Shown: in pieces, positions 1 through 11,000 of the stretch
How positions within the stretch are numbered: position 1 is the first letter of the stretch
How the letters are laid out: each line of letters starts with the position of its first letter
NCBI GenBank assembly: GCA_009746045.1
Contig: RPFO01001512.1
Location: forward strand, 21,001-85,000
Direction: 5' to 3'
DNA: 64,000 nt
Source: Mesostigma viride
Lineage: Eukaryota; Streptophyta; Mesostigmatophyceae; Mesostigmatales; Mesostigmataceae
The notes under the pieces: generated by a model
What the model was told of the DNA's origin: nothing
The model's input: the letters and a program-made list of their open reading frames with translations, nothing else
Database searches by the model: none
Translations under genes and position numbers: made by a program

Positions 1-80
1 CCCCAGAACGGCCCAAGGTGTACTGGAGGGGCGGGGACCTGATGATCAACCACAAGATGTGGACGCCCCCAGCGGGCTAG
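1..80 (+). pseudogene. Family B ORF1 C-terminal fragment
   Basis: Reads to a TAG at 78-80, with the C-terminal motif KVYWRGGDLMINHKMW followed by TPPAG. The same end is present at 4627-4941 (minus strand) and, decayed, at 30881-31241. The protein family is discussed under the copy at 30881-31865. No reverse transcriptase follows the stop codon; the element goes straight into its 3' region. Confidence 0.65.
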
Positions 81-502
81 AATAGCAATAGCCCTAGCCT
101 GTAACCATTGGCGTCACTGCCGCTAAGGCAGCCATGCCTAGAATGTTGCCTAGCTGTGCCAACACACCTAGTCACGTGCCGCCAACGCACGGTACACAAC
201 CAGCCATAGCCTTAGCCTAGCCCTAGTACAGCCATGCTACGCCCTGGCTATGTTCAGATTACTTGCCCACGCTCCTTGCTATGATATGCTCACATGGCCG
301 GTCTTATTGCACCCACAGACTGCCGGATCGTTAGCGTGTCCGTTTAGCTAGCGCGCCCGAATGCAGCTGTGGCATGCCTTTGGCATGAAGGAGACTGGGG
401 GTCTCTGCCCTTTCTCCTGTATAGTGCACACACAGGGATTAAAAGCACTTCGGTGCTCCGTGACTCCCCAACGGGAGCACGAGTTTAATTAATGAATTAA
501 TT
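1..502 (+). mobile_element. Family B retroelement, 3' end (cut by window edge)
   Basis: This is the reverse complement of the copy at 4204-4700. It holds the last codons of an ORF1-like protein (1-80), a roughly 400-bp 3' untranslated region, the terminal hairpin around CTCCCCAACGGGAG near 460-480, and a TTAA-rich tail ending near 502. The tail abuts the minus-strand family C relic, so this copy probably inserted into that relic in the opposite orientation. The 5' part and its target duplication lie outside the window. The similarity to the other copy is seen directly; that it was copied by target-primed reverse transcription is inferred from the tail. Confidence 0.75.
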
Positions 503-819
503 GGGGGGAGGGGGCTTCAATGCCCACAGGGGCGGCGGGCGTATGAGCCTGGACAATGGTCTTCCACCTCCTCTTGTCCTGCATAGCAGTCCAAGCAAGA
601 GAGAGGGAGTGAATGCGATTTTCAAACTGCGCTGGGCAGTGATGGGCCATACGCGATACGCGTCGTACGCGGCCCCAGGTGTATAATGTATAATACGCGG
701 TGTATAATGTATTATACGCTGATCGTACGCTAACCGTTGAAAACCCCTTTTTTGGCATGATTTTGAGGGGTTTTCAGCATTCTGAGCAACCAAGCATAGT
801 CTGCTGGTGTTTTTCCATA

Positions 820-2849
820 CCTTTTGCCTATTAATTAATTAATTAATTAATTAATTAATTAGGAACATAACTCCGTTGGGAGTATATGTAGCACATAGCC
901 CTGAGAAGGGGCATATGAGCCTATAATACATTCTAAGCTACTTCCTGCAAGGGTGGGAATGTAAACAACACTTGCTCTAGGTGCACCAGGGCACCCGCAC
1001 CCTCATGGTCTATCACGCTATGCCCGGGTAAGGGGGGAGCATGCCTGTGAGGGGGAAGATCATCATGGCTATACAAGAGCTATGGCATGGCTTCTCAGCG
1101 CAGAGAGTGACTCCCTGCATGGGCACAACATTACTAAATAAGGCTAGGCATCGTCTGGAGTGTGGCACATCATAGGCACACATGTTCATGACTAAAAAGG
1201 CTAGGCCTCAGCTGGTATAGTGCCTGTAGTAGGCGGGCATGTACAAGGCCACTGTCTAACTATTCTACACTACTGCTGTATTCCCCTAGGCTGGGGCTGG
1301 AGTTGCTGGGGCCGCGGTGGTCGAGGGGGTCGCTTGCCAGGGCTTGTGGCCGACGTAGATGGCCGCCCCCTTCCAGTACACCGGCTGGCCCGCCTTGGTC
1401 TGCCGGAGCTGGAGGTAGGTCGACCATAGCTCCCGTCGCCGTTGTTGCTGTGCCAGGGTCAAGTCGTCGTCAAGGGTGAAGAGAGTCTTCTCGAGCCGCT
1501 TGCGGCGTCTGAGAAAAGAAATCTTGTCCGCCGGGGTCTTAAAGGTGAGAACTTAGGAGCGGGGGCGGCCCGGCCTTACCCCGCGCGCGGGGAAGGCGGT
1601 GGGCGGCCAGCTCGATCTCACCAGTAAGGCCCATGCGATCAAGGATTTCTCTCTCAAAAGCACGCGCAAGCTTCTCGGAATTCTCACCTTCCTCCATCTT
1701 GAGATTCTTGACAATGACGTTGAGGCTGCGCTTGGCGAGCTCGGCCTCCTCGCGGAGGTCAAGCGTCTGCCGCTGGAGCTGGGCTGCGACGGCGGAGGTG
1801 GTGGAGGTGGTATGTTGCTTAAGCATGTCCGCCCAGGTCGTGATGGGAGGAGCATCGCCGGCCAGGCCAGCCGGGGCTGGCTTGGCGGCAATGTCCTTCA
1901 CTGCCTGGGCGGTGAGGCCGGCTGTGTTCTGCAAGACCTCGATAGCGATTGCATTATCCTTGAGGCGCTGGTCGATGTCGCGGAGCTGGGCGGTGATGGA
2001 GTCGGTGGAGACGGAGGGGGGGGGATGGAGGCGAGGAGGGTGGCGGTGGCGGTGGGGATGGTGGGGAGCTCAGCAGCCAGCGTGCCGCCAAGTGCCGCCA
2101 CATCTGCGGCAAGAGGGGTCACGTGCTGCTCGAAAGCTTCCTTGAGGAGGGTGCGGATGGAGGCTTCGGAGGGGAAGGGGGGCGGTTTGGGAGCCCAGAG
2201 CTCGGATTCGGAGCGTCCAAGAAGGGAGCAGAGGGCGAAGCGTTGAAGCTTGGGGCGAGGCATGCGGTGAATGATTGGGAGAGCATCGGCGGGGTCGACA
2301 AGCCTGCCGTCACCAGGCCAGCGGCCACGGTTGTGGGACGTGAGGTACACGCACAGGGCTAGAAGCGAGGCGTGATTGCCGTAATAAAAGTCTTCCATAA
2401 TCCAATTGGGGCTGCGTTGCCAGAAGTCGGGGCTGTTGACGTCAAAGGAGCGCTCTTCCCAGGGCGGCTCAGCAGAGCGACTGCGCTTAGGTTCAGGCGA
2501 TGCTGATGGCGAGGCGAGCCCGGGAGGCTGGGCGAGCACCAGTGCCCTACTAGTGTCACCGTTGCCATCTGGGCCGGTGGGCGAAGCGGCAGCCGAAGCT
2601 GCAGGCGTATTTTCATTGCCGAGCGCAGCCGCCAGGCTGCGTTGCGTCGAGAGGCGTTTGCTCATCGTATATTGCGTAATAGCGTCGGAAAATTATATCA
2701 GCATGTGCGTCTTAGAAAGACGAAGCGATTGTGATATTCACAGCTGAATTCGGCGCTCAAACGTGAAAGTTATGAGCTCCGACAGCCATGGCTACCTCGT
2801 GGCTCGTGGCTCGTGCATGGATGGATGGATGGATTGGCCTTTTGCCTAT
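820..2849 (-). mobile_element. Family A retroelement, complete ORF1-only unit (HAL1-like)
   Basis: The element occupies 832-2837 and is bounded by a perfect 12-bp target duplication, CCTTTTGCCTAT, at 820-831 and 2838-2849. Read on the minus strand it has a 5' leader of about 170 bp that starts in an ATCC tandem repeat, one ORF (2665-1286), a 3' region of about 420 bp, a terminal hairpin (CTCCCAACGGAG, near 873-884), and a TTAA-repeat tail (832-862). No reverse transcriptase or endonuclease lies between the ORF and the tail. The known parallel is HAL1 ('half-LINE') in mammals, an ORF1-only element moved by a LINE RT. That this one depends on a partner RT is inference. Confidence 0.8.
1286..2665 (-). 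pseudogene. Family A ORF1 protein (LINE ORF1-like), two frameshifts
   Basis: About 459 codons from the ATG at 2665 to a TAG at 1286-1288. The N-terminal half is Ala/Pro/Ser-rich with a basic start (MSKRLSTQRS). A coiled-coil-prone segment follows (QRQTLDLREEAELAKRSL), then an RRM-like block (LNVIVKNLKMEEGEN ... AHRLPRARGKAGPPPLL) and a C-terminal block with RRRKRLEKTLFTLDDDLT and PVYWKGAAIYVGHKPW. This order (coiled coil, RRM, C-terminal domain) is that of L1-type ORF1 RNA-binding proteins. Two single-base frame changes break it: one in a C homopolymer near 2020 and one near 1545. It is therefore a recently inactivated copy. The domain assignment is by eye. Confidence 0.7.
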
Positions 2850-4193
2850 ACATGAGATATATAGCATGACCTTTGGCATTGCCACCACTACCTAAATACA
2901 AGCTTAGTTTCTAACGGTCTAACTTGATAGTTTCTCTTCAAAATCGAGACAACATGCAACTAAGTATCAATACCAGCCAGTATCAATGCACAACTCACTG
3001 GAAAGGATAATAAATTTGTAGAACTCAAGATATGCATGCACTATACATTGCCCCGAGGTGTCGATGACATTGAAGGGCGTCGATGGCATTGAAAGGCGCA
3101 AATGAATGCCTCGCACAGCTCCTCGTCCAGCTGCTCTTTGCTGAGCCCATAAGGTGCGGGCAAATTACCGTCGGTGGATTGGCCCTTTGATGATCCGCTT
3201 GGCCCAGCCGCCCCATGCAGCAGCGCGCCCCGAGGTGTTGCTGGCATGAGCGGACACCCAGTTAAAGGCGTCGGTTTCTACAACGTCTGCAAGCCTGTCT
3301 TTAAGTGCCGCTCGCACATCAGCCTGCTTCTTGGCGTCACTAGTCGCCTTCCTCCGTTCCTGGTATTGCTTTCCTTCTCCGCCTGCTCGACCTGCAGCCT
3401 GTAACGGAGTACTCCATCATCCATGTAGTAGTTATTTGTCTGCTGCCGATTCTTGAGGATGCGCTCTTTGCTAATGTATGTCCAGACAGTTTCGGATGTG
3501 GCCTCTTCTTCATCGGGCCGCACATCATCATCGTGTTCCATTGACTCACGTGTCAGCCATGCCTGGATGTCGATATGCTACGATCTAGGTGCCAGACGAC
3601 CACGACGTTGCTGGCACACCTTATCACCTTCTTGATCCAGATAAATAGGTGTACGTTTATTCCAAATATACTGTTGCTTATCACCTTCTTGATGATGAAT
3701 CTTCAGCCTTCCCGCCTTCACCTTCCCACCTTCACAAGTCACAATGAACGCGCTTTTAGCTTTAGTGCACTATACACTAGCTAGCTCATCACGCAATTAT
3801 TTGTTCCTACTACAGGTCGGCGCGCCGCAGTCTAGGCAAGCAAATGCACCCACCTCGTAAGCCAAAAATATGCCAAAAATACGCGAAAATAAGCAAAAAT
3901 GCGCAAAAATACGCGTTGCGTATGAAAGTACCCCATTTTCGTACGCACCGCTTGCGTATCGCGCATAATACGCTAAATACGGCGTATAATACGGCGTATG
4001 GCACATCACTGGCGCTGGGACCATGCACTAGGTCAGCCATCAACTGCTGTGGGTAGGTCATGACATGTTTGCCTACCTTCTTAGGAATGTCCTTGGGGCC
4101 AGGCCAGGTCAGGATATGCCGTCCTGGCTGGCCAAGCCGCTGGGGGCAGGCCAGACCGAGGTCGGTGTCTACCTGGCTGGTGCGAGCAAGATG

Positions 4194-5010
4194 TCCTATG
4201 AATTAATTAATTAATTAATTAATTAAACTCGTGCTCCCGTTGGGGAGTCACGGAGCACCGAAGTGCTTTTAATCCCTGTGTGTGCACTACAGGAGAAAGG
4301 GCAGAGACCCCCAGTCTCCTTCATGCCAAAGGCATGCCACAGCTGCAATCGGGCGCGGCTAGCTAAAAGGACAGGCTAACGATCCGGCAAACTGTGGGTG
4401 CAATAAGACCCATGTGAGCATATCATAGCAAGGAGCGTGGGCAAGTAATCTGAACATAGCCAGGGCGTAGCATGGCTGTACTAGGACTAGGCTAAGGCTA
4501 TGGCTGGTTGTGTACCGTGCGTTGGCGGCACGAGACTAGGTGTGTTGGCACAGCTAGGCAACATTCTAGGCATGGCTGCCTTAGCGGCAGTGACGCCAAT
4601 GGTTACAAGCTAGGGCTATTGCTATTCTAGCCCGCTGGGGGCGTCCACATCTTGTGGTTGATCATCAGGTCCCCGCCCCTCCAGTACACCTTGGGCTTCT
4701 GGGGGTCCTGCTTATGGCGGAGGTATTCCGGCCACAGGTCGCGTCGCTGCTGTTGCTGAGCGGGGGTGAGGTCGTCATCCATCGTCCAGGTGAGGTCGTG
4801 CAACCGCTTGCGACGAGAGAGGAACCGCTGCTTATCCTCAGGGGAGGGGAAGGTGAGTAGGACTGGTGGGGGAGCCGCCTTGTCCCATGAGTGGGGAAGG
4901 CGGTGGCACCCACGCAGTTCTACCTCACCTACCAGGCCCATGAGGGTAAGAAGCTGGTTCTTGAGCTCGTCAGCAAGAGAGGTTGACGTCTCACCTGGCT
5001 TCCTACGAAT
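4194..5010 (-). mobile_element. Family B retroelement, 5'-truncated copy inserted in family C
   Basis: The element is 4204-5000. It is flanked by near-identical 10-bp repeats TCCTATGAAT (4194-4203) and TCCTACGAAT (5001-5010). On the minus strand it carries the C-terminal part of an ORF1 (to 4627), about 400 bp of 3' region, the terminal hairpin at about 4228-4258 and a TTAA tail at 4201-4226. Without it the family C relic reads through and matches the copy at about 40090-40120. As in family A, ORF1 is followed directly by the 3' end with no ORF2. Confidence 0.8.
4627..4941 (-). pseudogene. Family B ORF1 C-terminal half
   Basis: A 104-codon open stretch that continues upstream in frame to the truncation point near 5000. 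It carries the RRM-end motif (RGCHRLPHSWDKAAPPPVLL), then FPSPEDKQRFLSRRKRLHDL, MDDDLTPAQQQQRRDLW and the C-terminal KVYWRGGDLMINHKMW. It is clearly related to the family A ORF1 (shared DDDLT-AQQQ-RR-LW and the VYW-G-HK-W ending), though diverged. It has lost its N-terminus by 5' truncation. Confidence 0.7.
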
Positions 5011-6257
5011 GCTATCCTACGCTGTCTAATCTCGTCCTAAATGCGAGGCATGCCCTGGTACAAAGATTCTAGATGCCTATGCGTGGAAAACCCGACATTC
5101 AGGGCCTGACGGAGCATCCTGGTTACCGTGCCGTTTAGCTTGGCCGCCAGCGTGTCCGTGAGCGTCCATGCCTCGGCGCCATACGTGAGCACCGTGAGGA
5201 CCAGGACCTTGAGGAGCATGCGCTTGCGGTGCTCGCCGAGGACCTTCGAGTGCCAGTAGGTTTTGAGCGAACGATGCCGAGCCCAGGCCAGGCCGATGCG
5301 GGTGTCCACATCGGCGGCGGTGTCAGGAAGCATGCTTCCCAGCAGTTTAAAGCGATCACGAAACGGGACCTCCGTCCCGTCTAGCAGCCGTGGTAGCGGC
5401 GGGCTACTGGAAGCCCCAATCACCATAGCCTCAGTTTTGACACTAATCTCCAACCCCACCGCCCGCGCCTCCAAGCCCAGACAGTCCAGCCAGGTCTGAA
5501 TGTGCTCGGGGCGCGCGATGAGGGTGGTGTCGTCCGCATAAATCAAGTCGGCCAGGCGGTAACCAGGTTTAACCCCGCCGTGCGCGCTCTCGTTAAGGAT
5601 GTGCAAGCCAGGCTCGAACCCCTTAAGAGCAGTAAAGAGCTAGCGCACGTGCCCGGCGCATGACGTGATCCACGACAATAATGAACAGATATGGGGACAG
5701 GACACAGCCTTGCCACACCCCGTGGTGAAGGGGGAATGGTGGGGTGGTGCCTTCCGCAGTCCGCACTACTGCCTGTGAGCCCTCATACAGTCGGCGAATG
5801 GCAGCAATAAACGCAGGTGGCACTCGATCCAGAGCTAGGATGGCCCAAAGAGCCTCCCAGAGGACCGTGTCAAAGGCCTTGATATATAGTAACAAAAATG
5901 AAGACCAGCGGCAAACTGTCAAGGGGAAGGCGACGCACCTCCTCCATCAACCGGCGCGCGACAAACACAGCCATGACAGTGTTACGACCACGACGGAAAC
6001 CCATCTGAGACTCACCCAGGTGTGGGTCCAGCGCGGCGCGGAGCCTGTGCAGCATCATGCGCATGAAGATCTTCAGCGCGGCGCTCTGGAGGCAGACACC
6101 CCGGTAGTTACCGGGGTCAGCAGCAGAGCCCTTCTCAGTCTTGTCGTACAGCATGACGCGGATGGCCGTCTGCCACTCAGCTGGCGGAGGCTCGAAACTG
6201 CCCAAGACTTCCCATAATTGTCTCACTGGTCAGTACTTGGGTACGATACGCACGCCC

Positions 6258-6953
6258 AAGCAAACATACGGGAAGCACGCCAGACAGGTCCCCTAGAATT
6301 GAATTGAATTGAATTGAATTGTAACATAACTCCGTTGGGAGTATATGTAGCACATAGCCCAGAGAAGGGGCATATGGCCTATCATACATTCTAAGCTACT
6401 TCCTGCAAGGGTGGGAATGTAAACAACACTTGCTCTAGGTGCACTAGGGCACCTGCACCACCCAGAGTTTCAGGCAACACCCAGCGAAGGGGAGCCTGTC
6501 ATAGGTGGGGAAGATCATCATGGCTATACAAGAGCTAGGACATGGCTTCTCTACAGAGAGCATCTCTCTGCATGGCATAGCATGGCGAAATTCTTAATGC
6601 AACATCCATGGGGGTCCCGTTATAGGCAGGGCTTGGCTAAATTCTGTAGACAACATCCATGGGGGCCATTATGGGCGCACATGCGCGTGGGCCACATGCT
6701 AGGCTAAGCCTGACTAATCTACACTACTGGTATGAATTCCCTAGTCTGGGGTCCCCTAGAGTAGGGCTGATATTTGTGGCTAGAGTTGATAGATATAGAA
6801 TAGATGTAGATAGCTGTTGTAGATAGATTAGACCGGTAGGACTGCTTGCATGCACCCATCCATCCATCCATCCATCCATCGGGGTTAATGCTCCGTGACT
6901 CCCCAACGGGAGCACGAGTCTAATGATTAATCAATTAATTAATTAAGCAAACA
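6258..6953 (+). mobile_element. Family D SINE-like element, interrupted by a family A fragment
   Basis: A perfect 9-bp repeat AAGCAAACA at 6258-6266 and 6945-6953 bounds this unit. Without the nested family A piece (6287-6760) it is about 200 bp long and has no coding capacity. It ends with a CCAT tandem repeat (6850-6878), the sequence GGGGTTAATGCTCCGTGACT, the family B-type terminal hairpin and a TTAA-rich tail. A second copy in the opposite orientation is at 37525-37765. The shared 3' end with family B is the usual sign of a SINE that borrows a LINE machinery. The 5' head shows no convincing pol III promoter. Confidence 0.65.
6287..6760 (-). mobile_element. Family A 3'-end fragment, 11-bp target duplication
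   Basis: The insert 6298-6749 is flanked by perfect GGTCCCCTAGA repeats (6287-6297 and 6750-6760). It contains only the family A 3' region. It starts at the position of the ORF1 stop codon and ends with the hairpin (CTCCCAACGGAG on the sense strand, near 6329-6342) and a tail of AATTG repeats (6298-6321) instead of TTAA repeats. It is a severely 5'-truncated copy that inserted into the family D element. Confidence 0.8.
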
Positions 6954-7139
6954 GGCAAGGTTCCCACCCTGGATGTCGTTTTCGGCGTCAGATTCCCCCC
7001 CTGGGTTTCTGACATTGGTTCCCCCCCCTGAGTTTCCGACTTTGCATACGTCTGACCCAACACGGGTGAAGAGTCTCCAGCGCCGCCAGGGTACGTAACG
7101 GAGAGCACATATACGTACTACGGTAATTATACGGTACAT

Positions 7140-8041
7140 ACTTTATAGGACACGTGGCGAATATTAATTTGGAGTGATCTAGGTGGCGTCGATACAAGTC
7201 CTGACTGTGCCGACTACCTCCCTAGCACATATAGTGCCATGGCCCATGTATCACACGTCCAACGTGCACTCCGTTTCGCCCTGACCGACCCATTTTGGCA
7301 AAGGTGTACGCTCAGCCATTTTTTACTTCGGCTGGTGACGGACGGCGCTGGACGTACGGTACAAAAAGGTGTGCAGCTGTGCGCTCAAGTATAGCAGAAT
7401 AGGCGGGTATGAACCCCCCCCCCCCCTTAGGAGTACTACACAAATGTTTTATAAGTGAGACATCGGTCCATGCACTGGATACCAAGTGTATCAAAACGTG
7501 GAATGGTTTGACCGGCCGCTGCTGTTCAAATCTGAACGGATCAGATCTGGTTCACTGAGGGGGCATAGCCGATGCAAGCTATACCAACCAATCTTATATG
7601 GTCGAGGCCAGCAACAAATAGTCAACTAAATGCTGCCGAGTACCAGGACGCGAAAAACGCTAAAGTTCAAATAGCTCCGACAGGTGCCACACCATCCGTC
7701 AGAAGGGGGTGAAGTGAGTGGAGCCGGGGAGACATGCACGCACTTAAGGCGGCGTTCAATCGCATGTATGCACACAAATGTAATGTGAGCATGTGCTGTG
7801 AATCATTTGGCACGATCTCTGGAGGCCATGATGGTCTCCACCATAGTTTCATTATCTGTAGTTTTGTTTACACTATAACCTGTGCACATGCTATACGTAC
7901 ATATAGTATTTGCTGTGCCAGGCCACGGGGTGACAGCTCATGAGGCGCTTGTGCATGGCTGATGAGGCATGTGTCTACATCTTATCCCACATAGATCTAT
8001 GATCCACTTAATGTGATCCAGCATGAATGTCCATCGACAGG
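7140..8041. other. Intergenic, 3' side of CFAP298
   Basis: No gene is recognised. There is a short duplicated motif around 6985-7040 (two versions of a C-run followed by a TGAGTTTC-like stretch) and a C homopolymer at about 7417-7427. On the minus strand a TGTAA motif, the usual green algal polyadenylation signal, lies at 7868-7872, about 170 nt after the CFAP298 stop, and could end its transcript. Confidence 0.4.
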
Positions 8042-11000
8042 TCATCTGAACCGAATGCCCTGGCCGGTTCCTGCGAACTGTGCCTTGAGACTCTTGGGAT
8101 TCGCCCATGCAGAATTTGTAAAAGCGTCTTCATCATCGCCTTCCAATCTCTGCAGCCAAAGTTTGCACGTATGGCCACAACACAAGCAACTTGTAATCTC
8201 CAGCGGAAGTCCTAAACGACAGACCTTAGCTAAACAAGTGACCTCATAACTAAAGCGACTCTATTTGCTCCCCATCACTAGCCCCCCTCAAAAGAACAGA
8301 CCGAAGGTAATGAATGAGCTTGCGTGAATACAACTTTATCACTCAACAGGAGTGATGACCATCTCAGCAAAAGTCATCATGCTCTACCATCCCACCTCCT
8401 TGCTATCCAATGACAAAAATAGGATAAGATAGTATGCACAACAGATGGTCAATTGTCAAAATAGGACGCACTACTGTTAAGCACTTCTCATGTTGGGAAC
8501 ACTACAATTATCAATTTGCTGAAATTGATAAATGATCTAACGCATCTTGAATGTACTAGGTCACTCAATCTAGGTTCTTTACTTCCTGCAAATTCAGATG
8601 CATAGTACTGTTGTCACACAATAACGCGGCCTTTTCGTGTAATTTGGGGGCCTGTAAGTAAGAAAAGAAAACCATTTAGAGACCACGATGTGCTGAAATG
8701 TCCATCCAAACTTACCTGGCTTACCTGCATCTGCCCCACCGCACCCCACCAGTAAACCCGTGCTGCCATGAGCTCACCTTGGCCTCTTCCTGCTTCTTGT
8801 AGTAGAACGCCATCATGGCTTTCTGCGTCTCAGCATCCACGATCTGTTACCAACCACAAACACAATATGCAGCGAGCGTGCCAACCTCATCTGCATAGTT
8901 AGCCATTTCACATACACATCGTCATCTTGCAAGCAGCACACTGAGCACAGCAAGGAGCGCGGCAATGGTGACAGCCGATGCCAGGAGCATCACCGCCATG
9001 GTGACGGTATTATATGTCTTACAAGACTGGCGGGTAGATGCGTGCCGTACAGTATGACTCCCACTCCACAGAAGGATATCAAATTTGCGAACACCCCTTT
9101 GCCCATGTCCAGTAAGCAACGTCAGTTCCGACTGCTGTTTCATAGCGTGAGCTTGCTGTAAGACGGCTGTTTCAGTGTGCAAGATTGCTGTAAGACGACT
9201 GTTTCAGTGTGCAAGATTGCTGTAAGACGGCTGTTTCAGTGTGCAAGATTGCTGTAAGACGGCTGTTTCAGTGTGCAAGATTGCTGTAAGACGGCTGTTT
9301 CAGTGTGCAAGATTGCTGTAAGACGGCTGTTTCAGTGTGCAAGCTTGCTGTAAGACGGCTGTTTCAGTGTGCAAGCTTGCTGTAAGACGGCTGTTTCAGT
9401 GTGCAAGCTTGCTGTAAGACGGCTGTTTCAGTGTGCAAGACTGCTGTAAGACGGCTGTTTCAGTGTGCAAGCTTGCTGTAAGACGGCTGTTTCAGTGTGC
9501 AAGATTGCTGTAAGACGGCTGTTTCAGTGTGCAAGCTTGCTGTAAGACGGCTGTTTCACCGCGTTCCCGTTTGGTTCTTATGGTAACATGACATCAAATA
9601 GATATGGGTCCCATAGGCATCATGGGCACAGTTACCTCCCAGCCCGAACCTAGAGCGCATGCATATGCAAAGCTTACAAAAAAAAAAAAGGGTACCCTCA
9701 AAAAAGGAAACCTGATGCACGGGTTCACCAGGCATGGCACCTCCACTTCTACCCCTTTTAACAGGACACCGGATGCCAATACCTTGCAGAATACACGTTT
9801 CCGCTACCCAGATAGTTCACCGCCGTTAGCTATCCTACTAGTAAGGATACTGTATTACTTGAAACCATACTGGACAGGTAATCAAACAGATCGACTTTCT
9901 GGTGCAGACATATCTGCGCGATCCAAAGAGCACGCAAGTAGATCTCAAAGTGAGGTAACACATGCGGTTGGTGCCAGGAGGCTGGAAGCATAACCTCCCT
10001 CACTGTCAATGCACTTGTCTCTGGTAATCCACCATATTCCATTGATGACGAACATCTTGCATGTACCTACCGGTTCCCTCGTAGGCGCGCCCGCCCCTTT
10101 CTTCTGTAGCTTCACAACCACCTGGCAGAATGTACAGGAAGCAATGAACACACATCAGGAGTTGCAAAGAAACCGCATGAGGGTTAGTTCTCAATCGGCC
10201 AATAACCAATAGACTGTCAAACTTACACAACGTCTATAACATCGACTTTTCAAACACAGAAGGGCGCTCTGAGGCCAGTCACAAGATGTTGACTGTCTAC
10301 CTGCACATCAGCATAGTTGGATCGGCTATGACCAGACCAAATGCAGTCAAACAGCTCTTCTCCTTGAACGTCTGCTGCCGCAAGCAAACTTCCTTCTTGA
10401 CCTTGCCCACACCACCCTCAACTGCTGCACCAATAGAAACAGGTGACGACCTATTGTATGCACAGGTCCCATGCACACACTCAGTGACGTGTGTGCACAC
10501 AACTGGTCGGGTCCCCCCCCGTGCATGCAGCATCAACCTTGGCCTATTCGTTCACCCAGTGCCTAGTATAGCTTCGCAAGGCAATCCCTTTTATAGCACC
10601 CTTACCCACTAACTCACTGTAGTATGACTCCTGCCTTTGACTTCTCATTGAAAAAGCTGCACCATTTCCTGGGCCCTCTAACATGGGTTGTGATGACCTT
10701 GCACGGATAACTGATATTCTTGGTGACTCTGCTGGCAAGCCAGATATTTGGGGCAAAAAAGGCTTGGATGCTCGTCAGTGGGAAGAGTGGGAAGCCTTGT
10801 GCTTGCGTCCGCCACATGCCACATGCTAGTGCCTGAACCTTAACTTGACTTCTAATGCAAAACATGCACCTCTAGCCGAGGGGATCAGTAATTTTCAGTT
10901 CAGTTCTATTTGCCTGCTTAGGCGCCTATCTTTGCCCTCTCATTCACACAGCAAGGCGCCCACCTTTGTCTTCTCGTTCTTGCCCACGCTGTCCTTGAGC

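Larger units (their letters stand above)
629..4019. mobile_element. hAT-like DNA transposon, non-autonomous or dead
   Basis: The element spans 637-4011 (3375 bp). It is flanked by a perfect 8-bp direct repeat GCGCTGGG at 629-636 and 4012-4019. Its ends are inverted: CAGTGATGGGCCATACGC on the left and CAGTGATGTGCCATACGC read inward from the right (17 of 18 identical). Eight-base target duplications and termini starting CAGTG are the hallmark of the hAT superfamily. Both subterminal regions carry repeated TATAATACGC-like motifs (about 655-730 and 3950-4000), as hAT transposase-binding regions often do. Removing it restores the family C sequence. No transposase with recognisable hAT motifs is readable inside; most of the internal sequence is a family A retroelement (832-2837) plus unassigned DNA at 2850-3950. 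Confidence 0.85.
503..7139 (-). pseudogene. Family C LINE ORF2 relic (reverse transcriptase), split by four insertions
   Basis: The ORF2 of a non-LTR retrotransposon survives in four pieces: 6954-7139, 5001-6266, 4012-4200 and 503-636 (5' to 3' on the minus strand). The piece at 5001-6226 carries recognisable RT blocks: DPGNYRG-like (GNYRGVCLQSAALKIF), MGFRRGRNT, KAFDTVLWEA, HHGVWQGCVLSP, and the catalytic YADD at about 5529-5540, then FKLLGSMLPDT and YGAEAWTLT, which are typical of the C-terminal half of APE-type LINE ORF2. The frame breaks near 5880 and near 5615, so it is not functional. The pieces join when compared with the second copy at 39582-40525, which is uninterrupted across the 4200 and 636 junctions. 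The clade was not determined. Confidence 0.8.

Noticed and set aside
3025-3550. hAT transposase remnant on the minus strand
   Set aside because: The open frames (for example one with VWTYISKERILKNR) show no recognisable hAT catalytic or dimerisation motifs.
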